Shown in pieces: positions 1 to 12,118 of a stretch of 64,000 bases of DNA (position 1 is the stretch's first letter; each line of letters starts with the position of its first letter). Both the position numbers and the translations under genes were made by a program. This DNA comes from Volvariella volvacea V23 (Eukaryota > Basidiomycota > Agaricomycetes > Agaricales > Pluteaceae), in contig KB722744.1 in NCBI GenBank assembly GCA_000349905.1, positions 1 to 64,000 of the forward strand, in the 5' to 3' direction. Under the pieces are notes generated by a model. That model was not told where the DNA came from. It made no database searches and was given only the letters and a program-made list of their open reading frames with translations.

Positions 1-2070
1 GAGGCAAGGCTTCACGCTCTTTCTGTGTCAATACAGTTGCGGTGTTGCCATATATGATGGGCCGAAAGATACTTAGTCCCTATGAAGACCTCTATGAATG
101 AAAATTGATTTATCGGAAACACAAGGGATCTGAACCAGGGACTTACTCTAACACGGACGCGTTCATTTGACATGGCGTGGTGGAGGTCGTGCTCGTTGTT
201 GGGTGACTGTTGGGGTGAGAGCCTGGGACAGGTCTAGGAGGTCCGGAGGTCCATGGGCATGGTCTCGGCCGGTCGCGCACTCCGCAACTTCCCGTTCCAA
301 ATATTTCCCGATACACACAACTTGAACGCCTTGCAGCTCCTCCCGTATTCGCCCTTTGCAGTCTTCGCACATTCTTTCTAGCCCATCATGCTCTCTGCTC
401 TCTACAACAGTGCGTAGCTGTGTTAGTCGACGAGAAGACGTTGCTGATATCAAAAAATTACATTTTCAAAAGAGCCCAACGCCATCCTCGAGAAGCAAAG
501 AATCTACCAGGTCTGTATTGGCCTTACATTCTGGGTTATGGATTCGGTTCTCAATACATTTTCGTTAATCTAGAATGACCATCGCAACGTCATTAGACGG
601 CTGCCTCGCTCAGGCCTCTACCTCAGTAAGAAATAGTCACTCCACCTGTATTTTCATGGCCTCAACCCACGATCATGCACCATTGCCACAACTCCACAAC
701 TAGACCTCTTCGGTATTGGCTTCGTCGCAGGCATGATTGGAACCACATATGGCGTCGTCTCATTGATCAAGGTGCGTCACATTGGGTCTGTGTGGACACT
801 TCTCTTGCTAATGTTTTACTCAGGGTAAATCGACGGAGTAGATAAATAGAAGTGCTTGCTTTTCGATCGTTGCTCCTCCTGGTCCTGCGTGAAAATAGAA
901 AGGATTGAATTTCATCGTCCCTAACCCAACAAGATCCAGTAGTTTCCTACAGTTGTCGGGTTTGGAGGAACTTCTTTTGAAGGCCTCCTTCATTCCCCGC
1001 CTCTCATTACTCTTTGCACCCTAAGATGTTTAAGTAACCGCTACATTGGCACCCGAGACCTCCTGAGCCTTCTGGTGCTTTAGTCGCACGGGAATTTCAT
1101 GCATTGACAAAGCGCCCGTATTAATTGTAGTTTGGCATCTCAGCGGCGCATCGGTGGCAACAATTTGCTGCATGAGACTGAGTGGATACGGCACGCCGTA
1201 ATGTTCTTGAGGGTCATGTATGTTCGGAGGGGATTGAGCCCGAACAACAGCTTTAGATTGAGTGCAGGGATGATGAGCTCCTGATGATTGATACTAGTGC
1301 TGAGGGTTTCCGAGTCATCCACCATACGTTTCTTCCACCATACGTTTCTCTTGCACAGACTGTACATTCCAGACGCCTTACCTATGCTCCCCATCCCATG
1401 AGGCAGTGGGCGCGCATTAGTCAAGGGTCCCAAAGGCGGCATTTACGCGCCCACACAGGTGGCATCCACCTGCACGCTCGTGTTGACCAAAACGGCCGAA
1501 AGCATATGGTTCTCCCGTAGTAGATTTGATATCCACACATATCCCCCGAATCTCTTCCTCGTCCCTCTTCCTCCTCCCACCAACTACGCCCTTCTCCGTC
1601 TTTCTGCCCTTTAAACACATTGAATGCCCCCTGTAGAAAGAGCACAACTTCCGAATCTTACCCCCGCAGTCGGCTATCAGAAACTGTTTTGTTCTTTACA
1701 CACGCTGCGATTGCTTCTATTCACTCGCCACATCTTCTCTAGTCAGCATCAATACACTTTCTGGTCAAGCATATTCTGTCAAGCTGCCAGAACCATAAAG
1801 CAAGAATACCCCTTCATCTGGTCCCAACACATACCCCGTGGTCTTCCGGAGACGACGTCACTGCGCAATTAAGCTCACCTCGACCAAGATTGGCGAATTG
1901 GCGGATATCAAACGCTGCGGCGGGATATCAATACAACTTTCGGAGGGTACTCGCAGAGGTTAAGATACCACCTCCACTCGCATTCAAACGACCCAATCCA
2001 TATTCGATTCAGGCGGCTGTCAGGGCCTGCAACCTATCGTTATCATTATTAGACAACCCACTTTATCAAG
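1..2070. other. Stretch without a confident gene
   Basis: No open frame here looks like a protein with recognisable composition. The only coding-like piece is the short two-exon tail described separately at 708-841. The part from about 1540 to 1620 is C/T-rich, as is common upstream of basidiomycete genes, and may belong to the promoter or 5' leader of the gene starting at 2071. Confidence 0.5.
708..841 (+). CDS. Possible 3' end of a small one-span membrane protein (partial)
   Basis: After a TAG acceptor at about 704-708 the frame reads LFGIGFVAGMIGTTYGVVS followed by LIK, then meets a GTGCGT donor near 773. A second piece after a CAG at 821-823 reads GKSTE and stops at 839-841. The first piece is a glycine-rich hydrophobic stretch like a single transmembrane helix of a small mitochondrial or ER protein. 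I could not connect a convincing start codon; an ATG near 576 is one possibility. Function is not recognised. Low confidence. Confidence 0.28.
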
Positions 2071-4887
2071 ATGGCCACCTATAGCGCCTATTCACGACCA
2101 AGCCCACCAATACCCCCTCATCAATCAGCCTCTCACTACCCCTCAACCTCTACCCAACAACCCAGCACCAGTTCTGCTGCAAATGCCCACGTTAGGTCCT
2201 TGCCTCCACCTCCCGTACCGACGCCACGCTCAAGCACATTACCTCCTCACTCTGGGGCAAATGCCAACGATCTAGCCGCCTCGATGGCACACATGTCTGT
2301 GCAGAGTCGGTCTCCACCCCCTGGGCCTCGAAGACAGCGACCCGTGTCTGTCTTATCAACCGTAGCCTCTCCACCCAACTTTGCTCACACCCCCACACCA
2401 ATCCAACCCTCCATCTCGACGACGTCGACGTCTACGGCGCTGTCTTCGTCCTCTGCCGCCTCATCACAAGCCATCTCGTCAATGTTTCGAGCTCCATCTT
2501 CTAATGCAACCACAGTATCAAGCCATTATAATACAAGACCTTCGCACAACCATACCCATTCAGGTGGTTCGAGCAGTAATAATTATGGAAATATGGCCGC
2601 TATACCCGAGGTGAGTGAGGCGTTGGACGAGGATGATAGGTTTCCGCCGGATTATGATATTGCTGTCAGCAGAAAGTGAGTTCTTGCCCTTCATATATCC
2701 GTTTCTCGTCTAGCATGGTTTCGACTTGAACGACCTGTGGGTGTATGCGCATGGGAGACTATACTGTCGAGATGCAGGATAATTCAAATGTGGCAATTGT
2801 TCATTTACTGCAGGGCGCCGGGGTACCAGTCCGGGACTATGGCTAGAGTCCTCTACTCCCAGCATCTTTACTGGGTAGCGCCCATCCACGTCCCATTCAA
2901 CAAATATATGCGTTCCCTCGTATCATTCGGAGCGCATATGTTCACGTCATTGGCTCATGGTCATATCGCACCCACGCGATTTTACCCGCCACATTTTCCT
3001 GCTGCGCATCCGGAGTAGGAAACCCCTCGTCATTGATTACCGTTGGTTACCGGACGGCCATCTTACTCGATTTTTCGGTTGTGACTTGTGTTTGAGTAAT
3101 TGACCAAGTTAACGTTTTACAGTAACAACGCGAATGCAGGGACAGGCAGTGCCCATTGGTCGATTCCTTTCGACGATCCGCCAGGTCCATTGACGTGAGT
3201 TCGCAATTAACTTGTCCCCATTTCTTGTCGTTCCTCCTTCTCCCCCTGCTTGTGTTCCAAAAATATCTCGCACCAAGCCGGGCTTTTGACCCGTTTGGTC
3301 CGGTCCATCTGATATGTCTGGCGAAAACACGTTTCAGGATCTCGACGTCGTGATCCTCGTGTCATTGCCATGATCGCGCGATAGACTTGCACATGGCTTG
3401 TCTGTAAACCTGTGTTGCCACAGGTTAGATCTTGAGGGATAGATAACCTTTACCTCGGGACCTCGACATATAACTGGACACGTTTGGTTATCATTTCTTC
3501 GCCAAGCGTAACCAAAGCCCACTGATAATACTTCCGCATTACGAGACTCATAACATCTGCGTTTCTTCCTCCTTTCCTCTATATCACTCCCCTCGTCTTG
3601 TCAATGCCGAGTGCTGATCTTGACTATTGCCATCCTCCTGGATATACCCCCTCCCAATCATATCCTGCATCGCACCCCAACCCTAACAGTCTGAGAAGGC
3701 GACCATCCCGAACAAGACAAAACCAGGAACGTTACCTCTATACCTATGCAATGCTCGTGGGCACGCTACCCTTACAATTCCTGATATCGTAAGTCGAGTA
3801 CATCCCCTTTTGATGTCCTCTCATCATGCGGTGCAATTCATGCCTGTTCGACATCCGTTGGCAGAGTAGAACCTGTAAACGAGTCGTCATCAAGAGGACG
3901 CACTATATTCCAAGTATCGCTGAAGGCAAATGGGATTGAAAGACCATTGGGAGAGCCAGTTGAACGGTTTCTGACAATCGATCCAAAAACACTGGAGTTT
4001 GTGGTCTTGCACGTACCTCTGCTCCTTTCCCTCCCTCGTCTCGCTTATCCTATTTCTTTTTTTTTTGCAACGCAGTGTATTCCCAGGCAACGCCAGTCTA
4101 CCCGCGAATTGCCAATTCTCTGTTCGGATATGGCTTCGCTCCAATGGGATCGATCATCGAATATTTGGGATGGACGCGTTGTGGATAGGGAAAGACCCAG
4201 ATTTCAACGCGCTAAAAGATGCTTCGTTCGCGAGATTGAAGAATGTGGAGTCGAATAAGCAGATCTATCATGGATTCGTGGGGAAGGCGTTGGTTAACTA
4301 TATTGTGCGGTGAGTAGACTAGTTGATCCTCCTCGGTCATGGATCTTAACTCGTTGTAGGTGGAAACATCTAGGCGGGGGGTTGTACGATTATTCGATGG
4401 AATATGAAGGTGGTGGAGTGGGAGGTGTCCTATTCGAGGACATGAAGCTGAGGTTTGAGGGCAACCCTCGACAGGTCACATTCTCTATATAGTACGTACA
4501 CAGCACTCTCCCATGTCGAGGCACCTATCCTTACAATGATTGACTTTCAGCACGGTGCCAATGGAATCAAAACCTCCTGGGGCATCACATCAACTACGAG
4601 TGTGGCTACGATCATTGATATCCTTATCCACCACCGATCCATACTCCCTGCCATTCAACGATTCGTACATCTACCAGCGGATCTACAAGAACGACGGGTT
4701 CAAGATCGGTGGGAAGCTAGACTTTGCGAGTTTGAATACCAAGGTCGTGATGGGTTTCTCGACGGGACAGCCGCAGGTTATTCCTGTTGTGGAAGCACAG
4801 GTTGTGCGGGACGACGATTCGACGAGATCGAGATCTACGAGTGAGACCAAGTCGAGGAGGAATATTGATTCTTATACGGGACAGTGA
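2071..4887 (+). CDS. Conserved-looking fungal protein of unknown function, 562 aa
   Basis: Seven exons: 2071-2675, 3123-3194, 3612-3788, 3865-3996, 4076-4309, 4360-4491, 4551-4887; the joins stay in frame throughout. The first 200 residues are rich in Pro and Ser and probably disordered (start MATYSAYSRPSPPIPP), ending in an acidic PEVSEALDEDDRFPPDYDI motif. The C-terminal 300 residues are folded-looking, with two similar pieces (CQFSVRIWLRSNGI and HQLRVWLRSLIS) and a basic Ser/Arg-rich tail. There is no signal peptide; one short hydrophobic run (YAMLVGTLPLQFLIS, residue about 270) might be membrane-associated. The donor at 3997 is GTTTGT; the more obvious-looking GTACCT at 4013 breaks the frame. 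I do not recognise the family. It faces the DsbA-like gene, tail to tail. Confidence 0.75.
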
Positions 4888-5146
4888 TTGTCTCATGTCC
4901 CCTGGAGACTCCCATTATGCTTTATGGGCGCGCTGCTTACTACTCTGATATGTTTCTTTTATACCTCTTGCTTGGGCAATTGTTGTCTCTCTATGCTTGG
5001 GTCAATCGGTCAATCTGTTGTATCCCTAGTTTACATTTACATGTTTACACTTGTCATTCCCAATCTCGCTATTTGGATGTATGGGTTATGTATGTACGGG
5101 CGCGCAATGAACTTGTAGTGCTTTGACGTTCGCTGATTCATAGACT

Positions 5147-6093
5147 TCAAACGGTCACCTTGTTCTGGAGGAAGTTCTCCCACTCGGACTCTCCCCAGCC
5201 GCTCGAGATCTCGTTTTGGATCAGACCATCCCAGAGTACGGTCGGGGATACGTGAATTCCGTTCTGGCGCGAGAATTTGACTGGATGACGACAATCAGTG
5301 GGTATGTCTGAGGTTGAGATTAGAGCGGATTGCCTACTCGTGTACTTTAAATCCTCGGTGACGGCAGTACCGCCATTTGGGGTGCTCTTCAGAGCCAACA
5401 AGTCCTTGAACTTCTCAACCGCCTCCGGGGGGATGACGGTAGCAGCAACACCAGCAAGCTTCTCCCTGATCTGGAGCGGCGTCAGGGTAGAGGAGGGGAT
5501 ATCAAAGTACTCCCCCTGGACATTGAAAAGCTACAACAACGGCAAACCGCTTCAAAGGAACATTCCAGAAGACCGCATGCTGCAAAGATCACCTACCGCG
5601 AGGGTGAATGGCCAAAAGTGTTCTGGAGACGCCCGGAGGACCTGTATGAAATCAATGGCATGTTCACATCGCGATCGGGCTGGTCCCGGCGCTAGAAGGA
5701 GATAGGGGGCTTACGGCCAAGCCGGCCTCGTGGGTGAGCGTAGAAGAGGCGTGCCATGGCTGGACTTGCAGCCTGATGATGGCCTTGACTTTTCCGTCGT
5801 ACTTGCCCCCGGGCCCGAGTCTGGGTTTGAGCACGGTGTCGATGGCACGCGCCATCTTTGCACTGGCACGATATGTGGTCATGACTCGGGGCAGATCTGG
5901 TGGTACACACACCTGAATGGGCAGACATAGTCCACTGCGGTGAGGTCATGCGGAGGTCATTTCGAGGGCGCTAAGATAAGAGCCGAAACGCGGGATGGGG
6001 AATGCAAGGACACCTACGGAATATGTCGAGCGTGTGGGGAGCGTTGTGGTCGCCTGCAACAATTAGTGGACGGAGAGAAGGCTGGAGGGCCAT
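5147..6093 (-). CDS. DsbA-like thioredoxin-fold protein, 205 aa
   Basis: Six exons on the minus strand: 6093-6018, 5934-5913 (22 bases), 5862-5715, 5641-5597, 5530-5338, 5280-5147. All junctions are GT-AG and in frame, giving 205 aa. The protein opens MALQPSLRPLIVAGDHNAPH and continues TLDIFLDYVCPFSAKMARAI, the classic N-terminal strand and CxxS-type active site (C30-P-F-S33) of the DsbA/thioredoxin_4 group. Near the end, NGIHVSPTVLWDGLIQNEIS carries the cis-Pro-type loop (VSPT) expected in this fold. There is no signal peptide, so it is probably cytosolic, as in many uncharacterised fungal members. It may act as a thiol oxidoreductase or a glutathione-dependent isomerase. Substrate unknown. 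Confidence 0.85.
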
Positions 6094-6485
6094 GATGAGT
6101 CGGTCCTTCGAGTTGGCTGTAGATGTATCTGAATTGCATGCTCAGGGCAGCCTGCGTCCAACATAGACATGGCAAACAAAGGACGTTGTTTGATGTTGTT
6201 GGCCTCTGTGGTGTACTCAATTGCGACCACCACCCACCGCGAGGACGACTCGGGAATCCCTGGCCACTGCCAAAAAATTTTACCTGTCATGGACTGTCAA
6301 AGATAATCTGGAATCTTTCTATGAACGCGGGAGCATTCAAACCTCGAGCCTCCACAACATGGAGGGAGGCCATTCAAGGCGTGAAATGCTCATCCGCATA
6401 ACATAAAGAGTCGATGGCTTTGGGTCCTTGATCCAATCCCTTCCTTCATTACCCTCGTCTCGGATTCTTTCCCGCGCGAGCACAG

Positions 6486-7357
6486 ATGGGCAGTAAAGAA
6501 AGGCAGGCGCTATCCAACTTGCGAGATTACCGTAATGTCATTATCCTGGATAATACGTCCACGATGTCCAATTTCCGTATAGCGGTGAGTAGTTATTCTG
6601 CATTCTACGGCAGGCTCACACAGAGTAGATACCACGTCTAGTATCTCAGCTTCATTCTTTCGTTACACAGTATAATAAAGGCGCTGAGTGGCACGCCTGC
6701 AGCGGAGATGAGAACATACTCAACCCTCGGAAAGACATCGATGGATTACGTTTTGTTGGCGAAAAATCTGATTTAATTGGATATCTTTGGACGATACTGG
6801 AGGAGCATTTCAACTTTAGGAATCCCTCGTTCAGACCAGTCAACTTTGTCATTATAACAGATGGGGAATTCGGTATGTTATTATTTTAAGCTCGGCCTCG
6901 CCGTGCCTCATGAAATGTCCTTAGACAAGAACCACTGGAAGGAATTAGAGGAATGTGTATCTCGTGCCGCTCAATGGGCTGCAGTACAAAAACGATCTGG
7001 ACTAAGACCAGTGAGTAGTTGCTATCCCGACCAAGTTACTTGAGGCTTACAGCAGCGTAGGTTGGTTTTCAATTTGTTCATCTTGGACCCTCAAAGGAAA
7101 TCAAGAAGCAGTTTAAAAAACTTGATCATATGTTTGAGGGACTAGGGGCCACGGTAGGCCTCTATTCATCCACGCTATTCTCTAGTTGATGTGCAGCACA
7201 GGGTAACGATATCATAGACACTATACAAATTGGTGACCCATATATCAACTTAGACCGGTCACACTATATAAGAATCTTTCTTGGCGGAATTCATCCTTGG
7301 GTGGATCACCACGGAGCAAAAGGAGTCAATCTCCCAGTCTCAAGCCGCCGGAGCTGA
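6486..7357 (+). CDS. vWA-domain protein, tandem copy 1, 225 aa
   Basis: Five exons: 6486-6584, 6629-6872, 6925-7010, 7061-7153, 7202-7357. The protein is almost entirely one small von Willebrand factor A domain. Strand beta-1 and the metal site read YRNVIILDNTSTMSN (D-N-T-S-T, where the usual MIDAS is DxSxS). The second metal-site loop is NFVIITDGEF, followed by helix-and-strand pairs VGFQFVHLGPS and IRIFLGGIHPWVDHHGAKGV. No signal peptide or membrane segment, so probably intracellular. vWA domains usually bind protein partners through a metal ion; no partner is known here. Intron positions and phases match the neighbouring copies, which shows tandem duplication. It is the first of five copies and one of the shorter, three-member subgroup. 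Confidence 0.85.
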
Positions 7358-8157
7358 TCGACTCCCTTCACTCTAGTGTACTTTATTCGGTGGCTCCTTA
7401 GGCTGAAATACCCAACCTTAGCATGTGTTTGTAAATACAGAACTTCAAAATTAATATCATCTAAATATTGCAATGATATTGCATTAATACAAGGACCCTG
7501 GCCGTAGTTTCTTGGAATTCTACTTACGACAAGGGAAGCATCTCTTCGAATTCATAGTTAGTGTATATAATCGAAAATTGGCGGCAAGCGCTAAGATATG
7601 GGAGATTGAATGCAAATAAATAGCGTCATTAAATGCTGCCGTCAGACTTGCAATCCGGCTGCGACTGCCTCGAGGATGGCTCGGGGATCCCTAAAAGCTT
7701 TCATCTCTCATGAACTCTCCTCAAGGTGGATCACAAGGAAAACCGTGTTGTCAATCGATCGAATACCTAGAATGCATGTATCTAATTTCCGTGAATCGAG
7801 AGGCGCCCAGGGCATTGAAACCTCAGGGCACCGCGGCATGAGGTGTGGCTTGCCAAATACCGGGCAATGTTTCCTTCCACATTGATATACTGGGCCCGGG
7901 TACCATGCGTGCGTACGAGCGCTTTCAACGATCTCAGATAAATCAAACACGCATCGTGGGATACGAGTCCTTTCTTCGAGATGAGCGCTATAGCAATACC
8001 AGTGGGCAATATAAATTATGGGCCGACGTCAGTCTGATTCTTCACTCCCTTGCTAGTAGAACGTCACTTTACTATCTGTCCTCCTTTCTAAATGACCTCT
8101 GTAAGTAGAAGGATTATTATCCCTAGTAATTCCCTCTAATTCGACGTGCAGAAGCCC
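7358..8157. other. Intergenic spacer between vWA copies 1 and 2
   Basis: No gene seen. The stretch 7731-7790 (starting TCACAAGGAAAACCGTG and including CTAGAATG) resembles 9690-9745 in the next spacer (TCACAAGGCAGACTGTG followed by CTAGAATG), as expected if upstream DNA was duplicated together with the genes. Confidence 0.5.
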
Positions 8158-9161
8158 ATGGAAAAGTCGCAAACGAGCCAACAAACGCAAGAGGACATTA
8201 AAGATGAGAGAATGAAAAAGGAGTTGAGAGTATTGGCGGACTACAAAACTATCATCATCCTGGATAACTCGCTATCGATGCTCAGCTGCCAAGCAACAGT
8301 AAGGCGTCATTTTAGGTCTTGGATTTTTCAATGACTTGGTATAGGCGATATCTCTTGCATCAAAGATTAAAGCTAACGCTATGAAATTCTCCACCAATGT
8401 CTACTTGCATAACAGTTTCCCAGGCGAGGAGATCAAGACTCAACTGGACTGCATACGCTTTGGGCCCGAGGAACCAAGCGACGAGCTGGACGATCAGGAT
8501 CAGAAGGACAAAATGGACCTTACCAGGGAGGAAGAATTGGTCTATAAAAAAGCGGAATCAGAAAATCCAAACGATAAACTGAACAATCACTTACCTCGTT
8601 ATGTTAAGCGGCTATTGAATGGGCATAATATCGCCAAAGAATCCACCCGCATAAACTTCATCGTTATAACCGACGGTAAATTTAGTGCGCTGCTCCTTTT
8701 ATTTTTATACAGCGTTCTGTCTCATGGAGTGCCCTCAGGATTCAAAGGTTGGAAGACTTTGCGAAGCAACTTGACGGAAACTGCTATGCAGACTGGGGAA
8801 CCTAAAGGTAAAATGAGAAGGGTGAGCGATGACTGCGATATCCAAATGTGCTAGAGCTAACAACACCACAGATTGGCTTTCAGTTTGTTCAGCTTGGGGA
8901 CTCTACGACTGTCCGCGAACAATTCAAAATGCTTGACAACAAGTTACCGCAGGTGCGTTATGGAGCATGACTACATATTAGCATATAGCTCCTTTTTAAT
9001 GCTCTTTTTAGGATATAGTAGATACGGCATTGCTAGGAGACCCCGCTAACCCAACCGAACACGACTATGTGAAAGTACTTCTAGGTGGTATTCACACCGG
9101 CGTGGATAAACATGGGGCAAGGGGCATCCATACATTTTGGTTCCTAAGGGGAAAAAAATAG
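8158..9161 (+). CDS. vWA-domain protein, tandem copy 2, 261 aa, with acidic insertion
   Basis: Five exons: 8158-8298, 8345-8675, 8739-8821, 8872-8952, 9012-9161. Start is the ATG at 8158; the codon at 8146 in the same frame is GTG. The metal site is complete: YKTIIILDNSLSMLS (D-N-S-L-S) with the second loop INFIVITDG. It ends with IGFQFVQLGDS and VKVLLGGIHTGVDKHGARGI. It differs from its sisters by an extra charged loop of about 45 residues in exon 2 (around PEEPSDELDDQDQKDK and TREEELVYKKAESENPND), between the first and second metal-site motifs. The intron after the TDG loop has no stop in frame, so an unspliced reading exists, but sister genes show it is an intron. Probably intracellular. 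Confidence 0.85.
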
Positions 9162-10110
9162 CGTGCTAGTCAAGGCGATATTATCATCGTGGCAACTGTA
9201 CGTTAGGGGTCAGGCGGTCCTTGCTGGTCCTGTTTATATCTTTATAGCTTATCGAGTCTGCTCGACACCATTCAAATTCATAGTATACAATCCAACTGCC
9301 CCATTTGCGGCTTCAATTCCTACTTCTCGAAACGAAGCGCCAAGGCATGAGAGTGAGCCCAACAACCAGGTTACCCGCAATGGGGCTGGAATGGTTTGAC
9401 GAATATGGATCGCCTTTTTGTGTAGCTCACACCAATCACATATGCTTCAGTTGGTTTAGATAGCTTCACAGTCCACCGAGCCCCGGCACTACAACACTCC
9501 TAGTTGGAGGACATTATGCCAAGCCCCTAGGAAGCAGTCAGATAGGTCAGGAAGGATCACAGGAAGTTTATTATTCGACATCGTATCATCGCTTTCGGAA
9601 TGAGCTACAGAGCCTATTACCACCAACGATTAATGAAGTTGAATGATGCCCATCGCGGCGGGCTCACTCTCCATATCATCTACCCTAGGTCACAAGGCAG
9701 ACTGTGCTGCTTATCGATTGCATAGCTAGAATGTTCTTATTGATCCAAAGGCGCTCAGGAGTATTTAATTTATAGCAAATGGCCTGCTGATGTGGAATGC
9801 TTCTTCTATATTTGTCCTGTTTCCATCATCGTGCATTCATAATGAAAGCTCGGTCAATGGCAGGTAAAGTGTGAACACGTCTCGAAGTGTGATAAATTAT
9901 CTATTCAGATTGCGAGCGCTACTGCGATAGGAGATGATACAAATAGCTGGTTGCTCCGAGTTGCCTTCATTAGACTCCCGTGTCCACTACGATCAGTGCG
10001 ACAGCGCTATACTTATAGTGACCCTTTTCTTCAAAACTTTCCACACCACACTTGGAGGTATGCGAGAATCCTACGCATGACTGTCCCTCTAACGTGAAGC
10101 ATAGCAACCG
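9162..10110. other. Intergenic spacer between vWA copies 2 and 3
   Basis: No gene seen. It holds the 9690-9745 stretch resembling 7731-7790 (see the preceding spacer). No recognisable transposon or tRNA. Confidence 0.45.
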
Positions 10111-11019
10111 ATGTCCAAACGATCTGGTGGTCAACCCGCTTCCAATGTTACCCCTTCCACCATTGCTCGGAGGGCACAGGAGGAGCTCAAAGTGTTGCAG
10201 AACTACGAGACTGTCATTATTCTGGATAACTCTCCCACAATGCTCAACAACTCAGTTTCTTCAGCAGTACGTCCCCTTCCAGCTTCCTGTAGTCAGCGAT
10301 TTAAGCTACTTGACGTAGGCATCGACCTTGGTATCTCGAGTTTGGCAATATGCCGATTGTTATTCCAGGAAGGTCGATATGTACAATGCTTATCCAGGCA
10401 ATGCAATGAATGTTGAGAGGGACGTTCACTTGAAACGGCCTGGAAATGGACGGAAGCAGACTTTACATCGGTTCCTTAAGAGCCAACTAGACACTTTGGA
10501 CTTGTCCATTCCCAAGAACTTCATTATTGTAACAGATGGCGCATTTGGTACGTCGGCATTTTTACTCACGTTGATTCACCTTTCACAGATTGTCCTTAGA
10601 TCTCAGTGGTTGGGGAGAGCTGAATCGCATACTGTCTGAAGTTGATCAGCAGTACGGGGGGACTCTTGACGGTTTGAAGACGAGAAAGGTAAAAATTATT
10701 TATGGATCAAAACCGCATAGGATTTATGAAAGGGTAGATCGGTTTTCAATTTGTTCAACTTGGTAATGTGACAAACGCTGAGGGGCACTTTAGAAACCTT
10801 GATACGTCACAGGTGGACTGTGGAATTTCTGTTGTTATTTCCATGCTAATGTGCTTCTAGTCCAACGCAGACACAGTGAGAGTGAATGACCCCGACAACC
10901 TAGCCATCACCGACTACATAGAAATCCTTTTAGGCGGAATTCACCCTAGGGTAGATAAACATGGATCAAGCGGCGTCTATCACATGCGAGTTCCGGGACG
11001 TGAACTTAGTAGACGATGA
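10111..11019 (+). CDS. vWA-domain protein, tandem copy 3, 235 aa
   Basis: Five exons: 10111-10266, 10319-10547, 10600-10688, 10738-10812, 10861-11019. Intron positions and phases are the same as in copies 1 and 2. The metal site reads YETVIILDNSPTMLN (D-N-S-P-T); the second loop is NFIIVTDGAF. Later motifs are IGFQFVQLGNV and IEILLGGIHPRVDKHGSSGV. The N-terminus has a short Ser/Thr extension (start MSKRSGGQPASNVTPST). In the position of the usual DIVDT motif this copy has NADTVRVND, so that part has drifted. No signal peptide or membrane helix. Function unknown beyond the probable metal-dependent protein binding of the fold. Confidence 0.85.
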
Positions 11020-12118
11020 GTATTGATGAATATCAACCCACCTCGGTGATGTAGTTTACCCTTCCTCAATTCTGGATGTACTATTGTGCCGCTCAGGCTG
11101 CAGATCGACAACCACATACCTTGATCGTGAAATGAGTGAATGGCCCCGAAAAACAGGCTGTCGAGGGGTTCGAAGATCCACCTGTAGGACCAGTTTTGGG
11201 AAATAGGGAATTATGCATTATGAGTCACGCCAAGCTTTGATATTACCGTAAATACCATGAGTTTGAGGCCCTCGCATTGAATTGCATTATCGCAAACTGT
11301 CAGAAGGGTGGACAGGAGGTGAACAGGTCATAATCTATCCTATATAATTTGGCAGGTGAACTCGCCAGTTGGGGAAAACAGGAGAACAGACAAGTGGCTG
11401 TCGCCATATTTGTCCCGCCATTCCATTAATCTGACCCTCTGATAGGTCTTCTGACTGGATGAGCTACAGGAAGCGAGGGCACGCCTCAAGGCACCGCATG
11501 CTACATTACAAGGGCTGGTATGTGATATACTCCGTGTTCTCAAGATGCTTTGGCATTCGTGTTGAGATTTAGGGCATTGCGGATACGACGATGCTAGCGA
11601 TCCTCACAACTACATGACGACCACTACGCCAAAACCCTCTTGGGCGATGTAATACAGGGCGGTTCGAGTTGACCCCATAGGCGTGTTGCCACTATGACGC
11701 TGCATCAAAACTGAATGGTTGGTGTGGCGTTTTGACCTTTATCGAGCAGGTTGGATAGCAGCCTATTGTATTAACTGGGATCAGTAAGGTATCCTGGCGG
11801 GCAGTCCATTTCCTTTGCTTTGCACACGATTACCTTTCGTCGGCGACATCTCAGTAATTGGCGGTAAGAAGTTGTGGTCCACCTAACGATGACAAGCCCC
11901 TTGATGTAAACGCTATCACACACCTCATGTAGAACTAAGTTTAGGTTTAGCAGTTCCCGGCCCCTAAGGAAGGTGCTAGTTTGGCCATGCTTCTGCCTCC
12001 CTACACTGGTCCCAGATAGGCCGGTGATTAAAAACGCGTGGCCTGATATAAACGGCACGAGTCGTGCAAGCGCTTTACCACGTTGCCTGTCACCGTGCTC
12101 ATTCCCTTTCTAATAGCC
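11020..12118. other. Intergenic spacer between vWA copies 3 and 4
   Basis: No gene or convincing relic seen in 1.1 kb. A TATAAA at 12047-12052 lies 72 bases before the proposed ATG of vWA copy 4 and may be its TATA box. Confidence 0.4.

Noticed and set aside
4013..4258. Apparent frameshift in the 562-aa gene when the GTACCT donor at 4013 is used
   Set aside because: Using the GTTTGT donor at 3997 restores the frame through all remaining exons, so no sequence error or pseudogene needs to be assumed.
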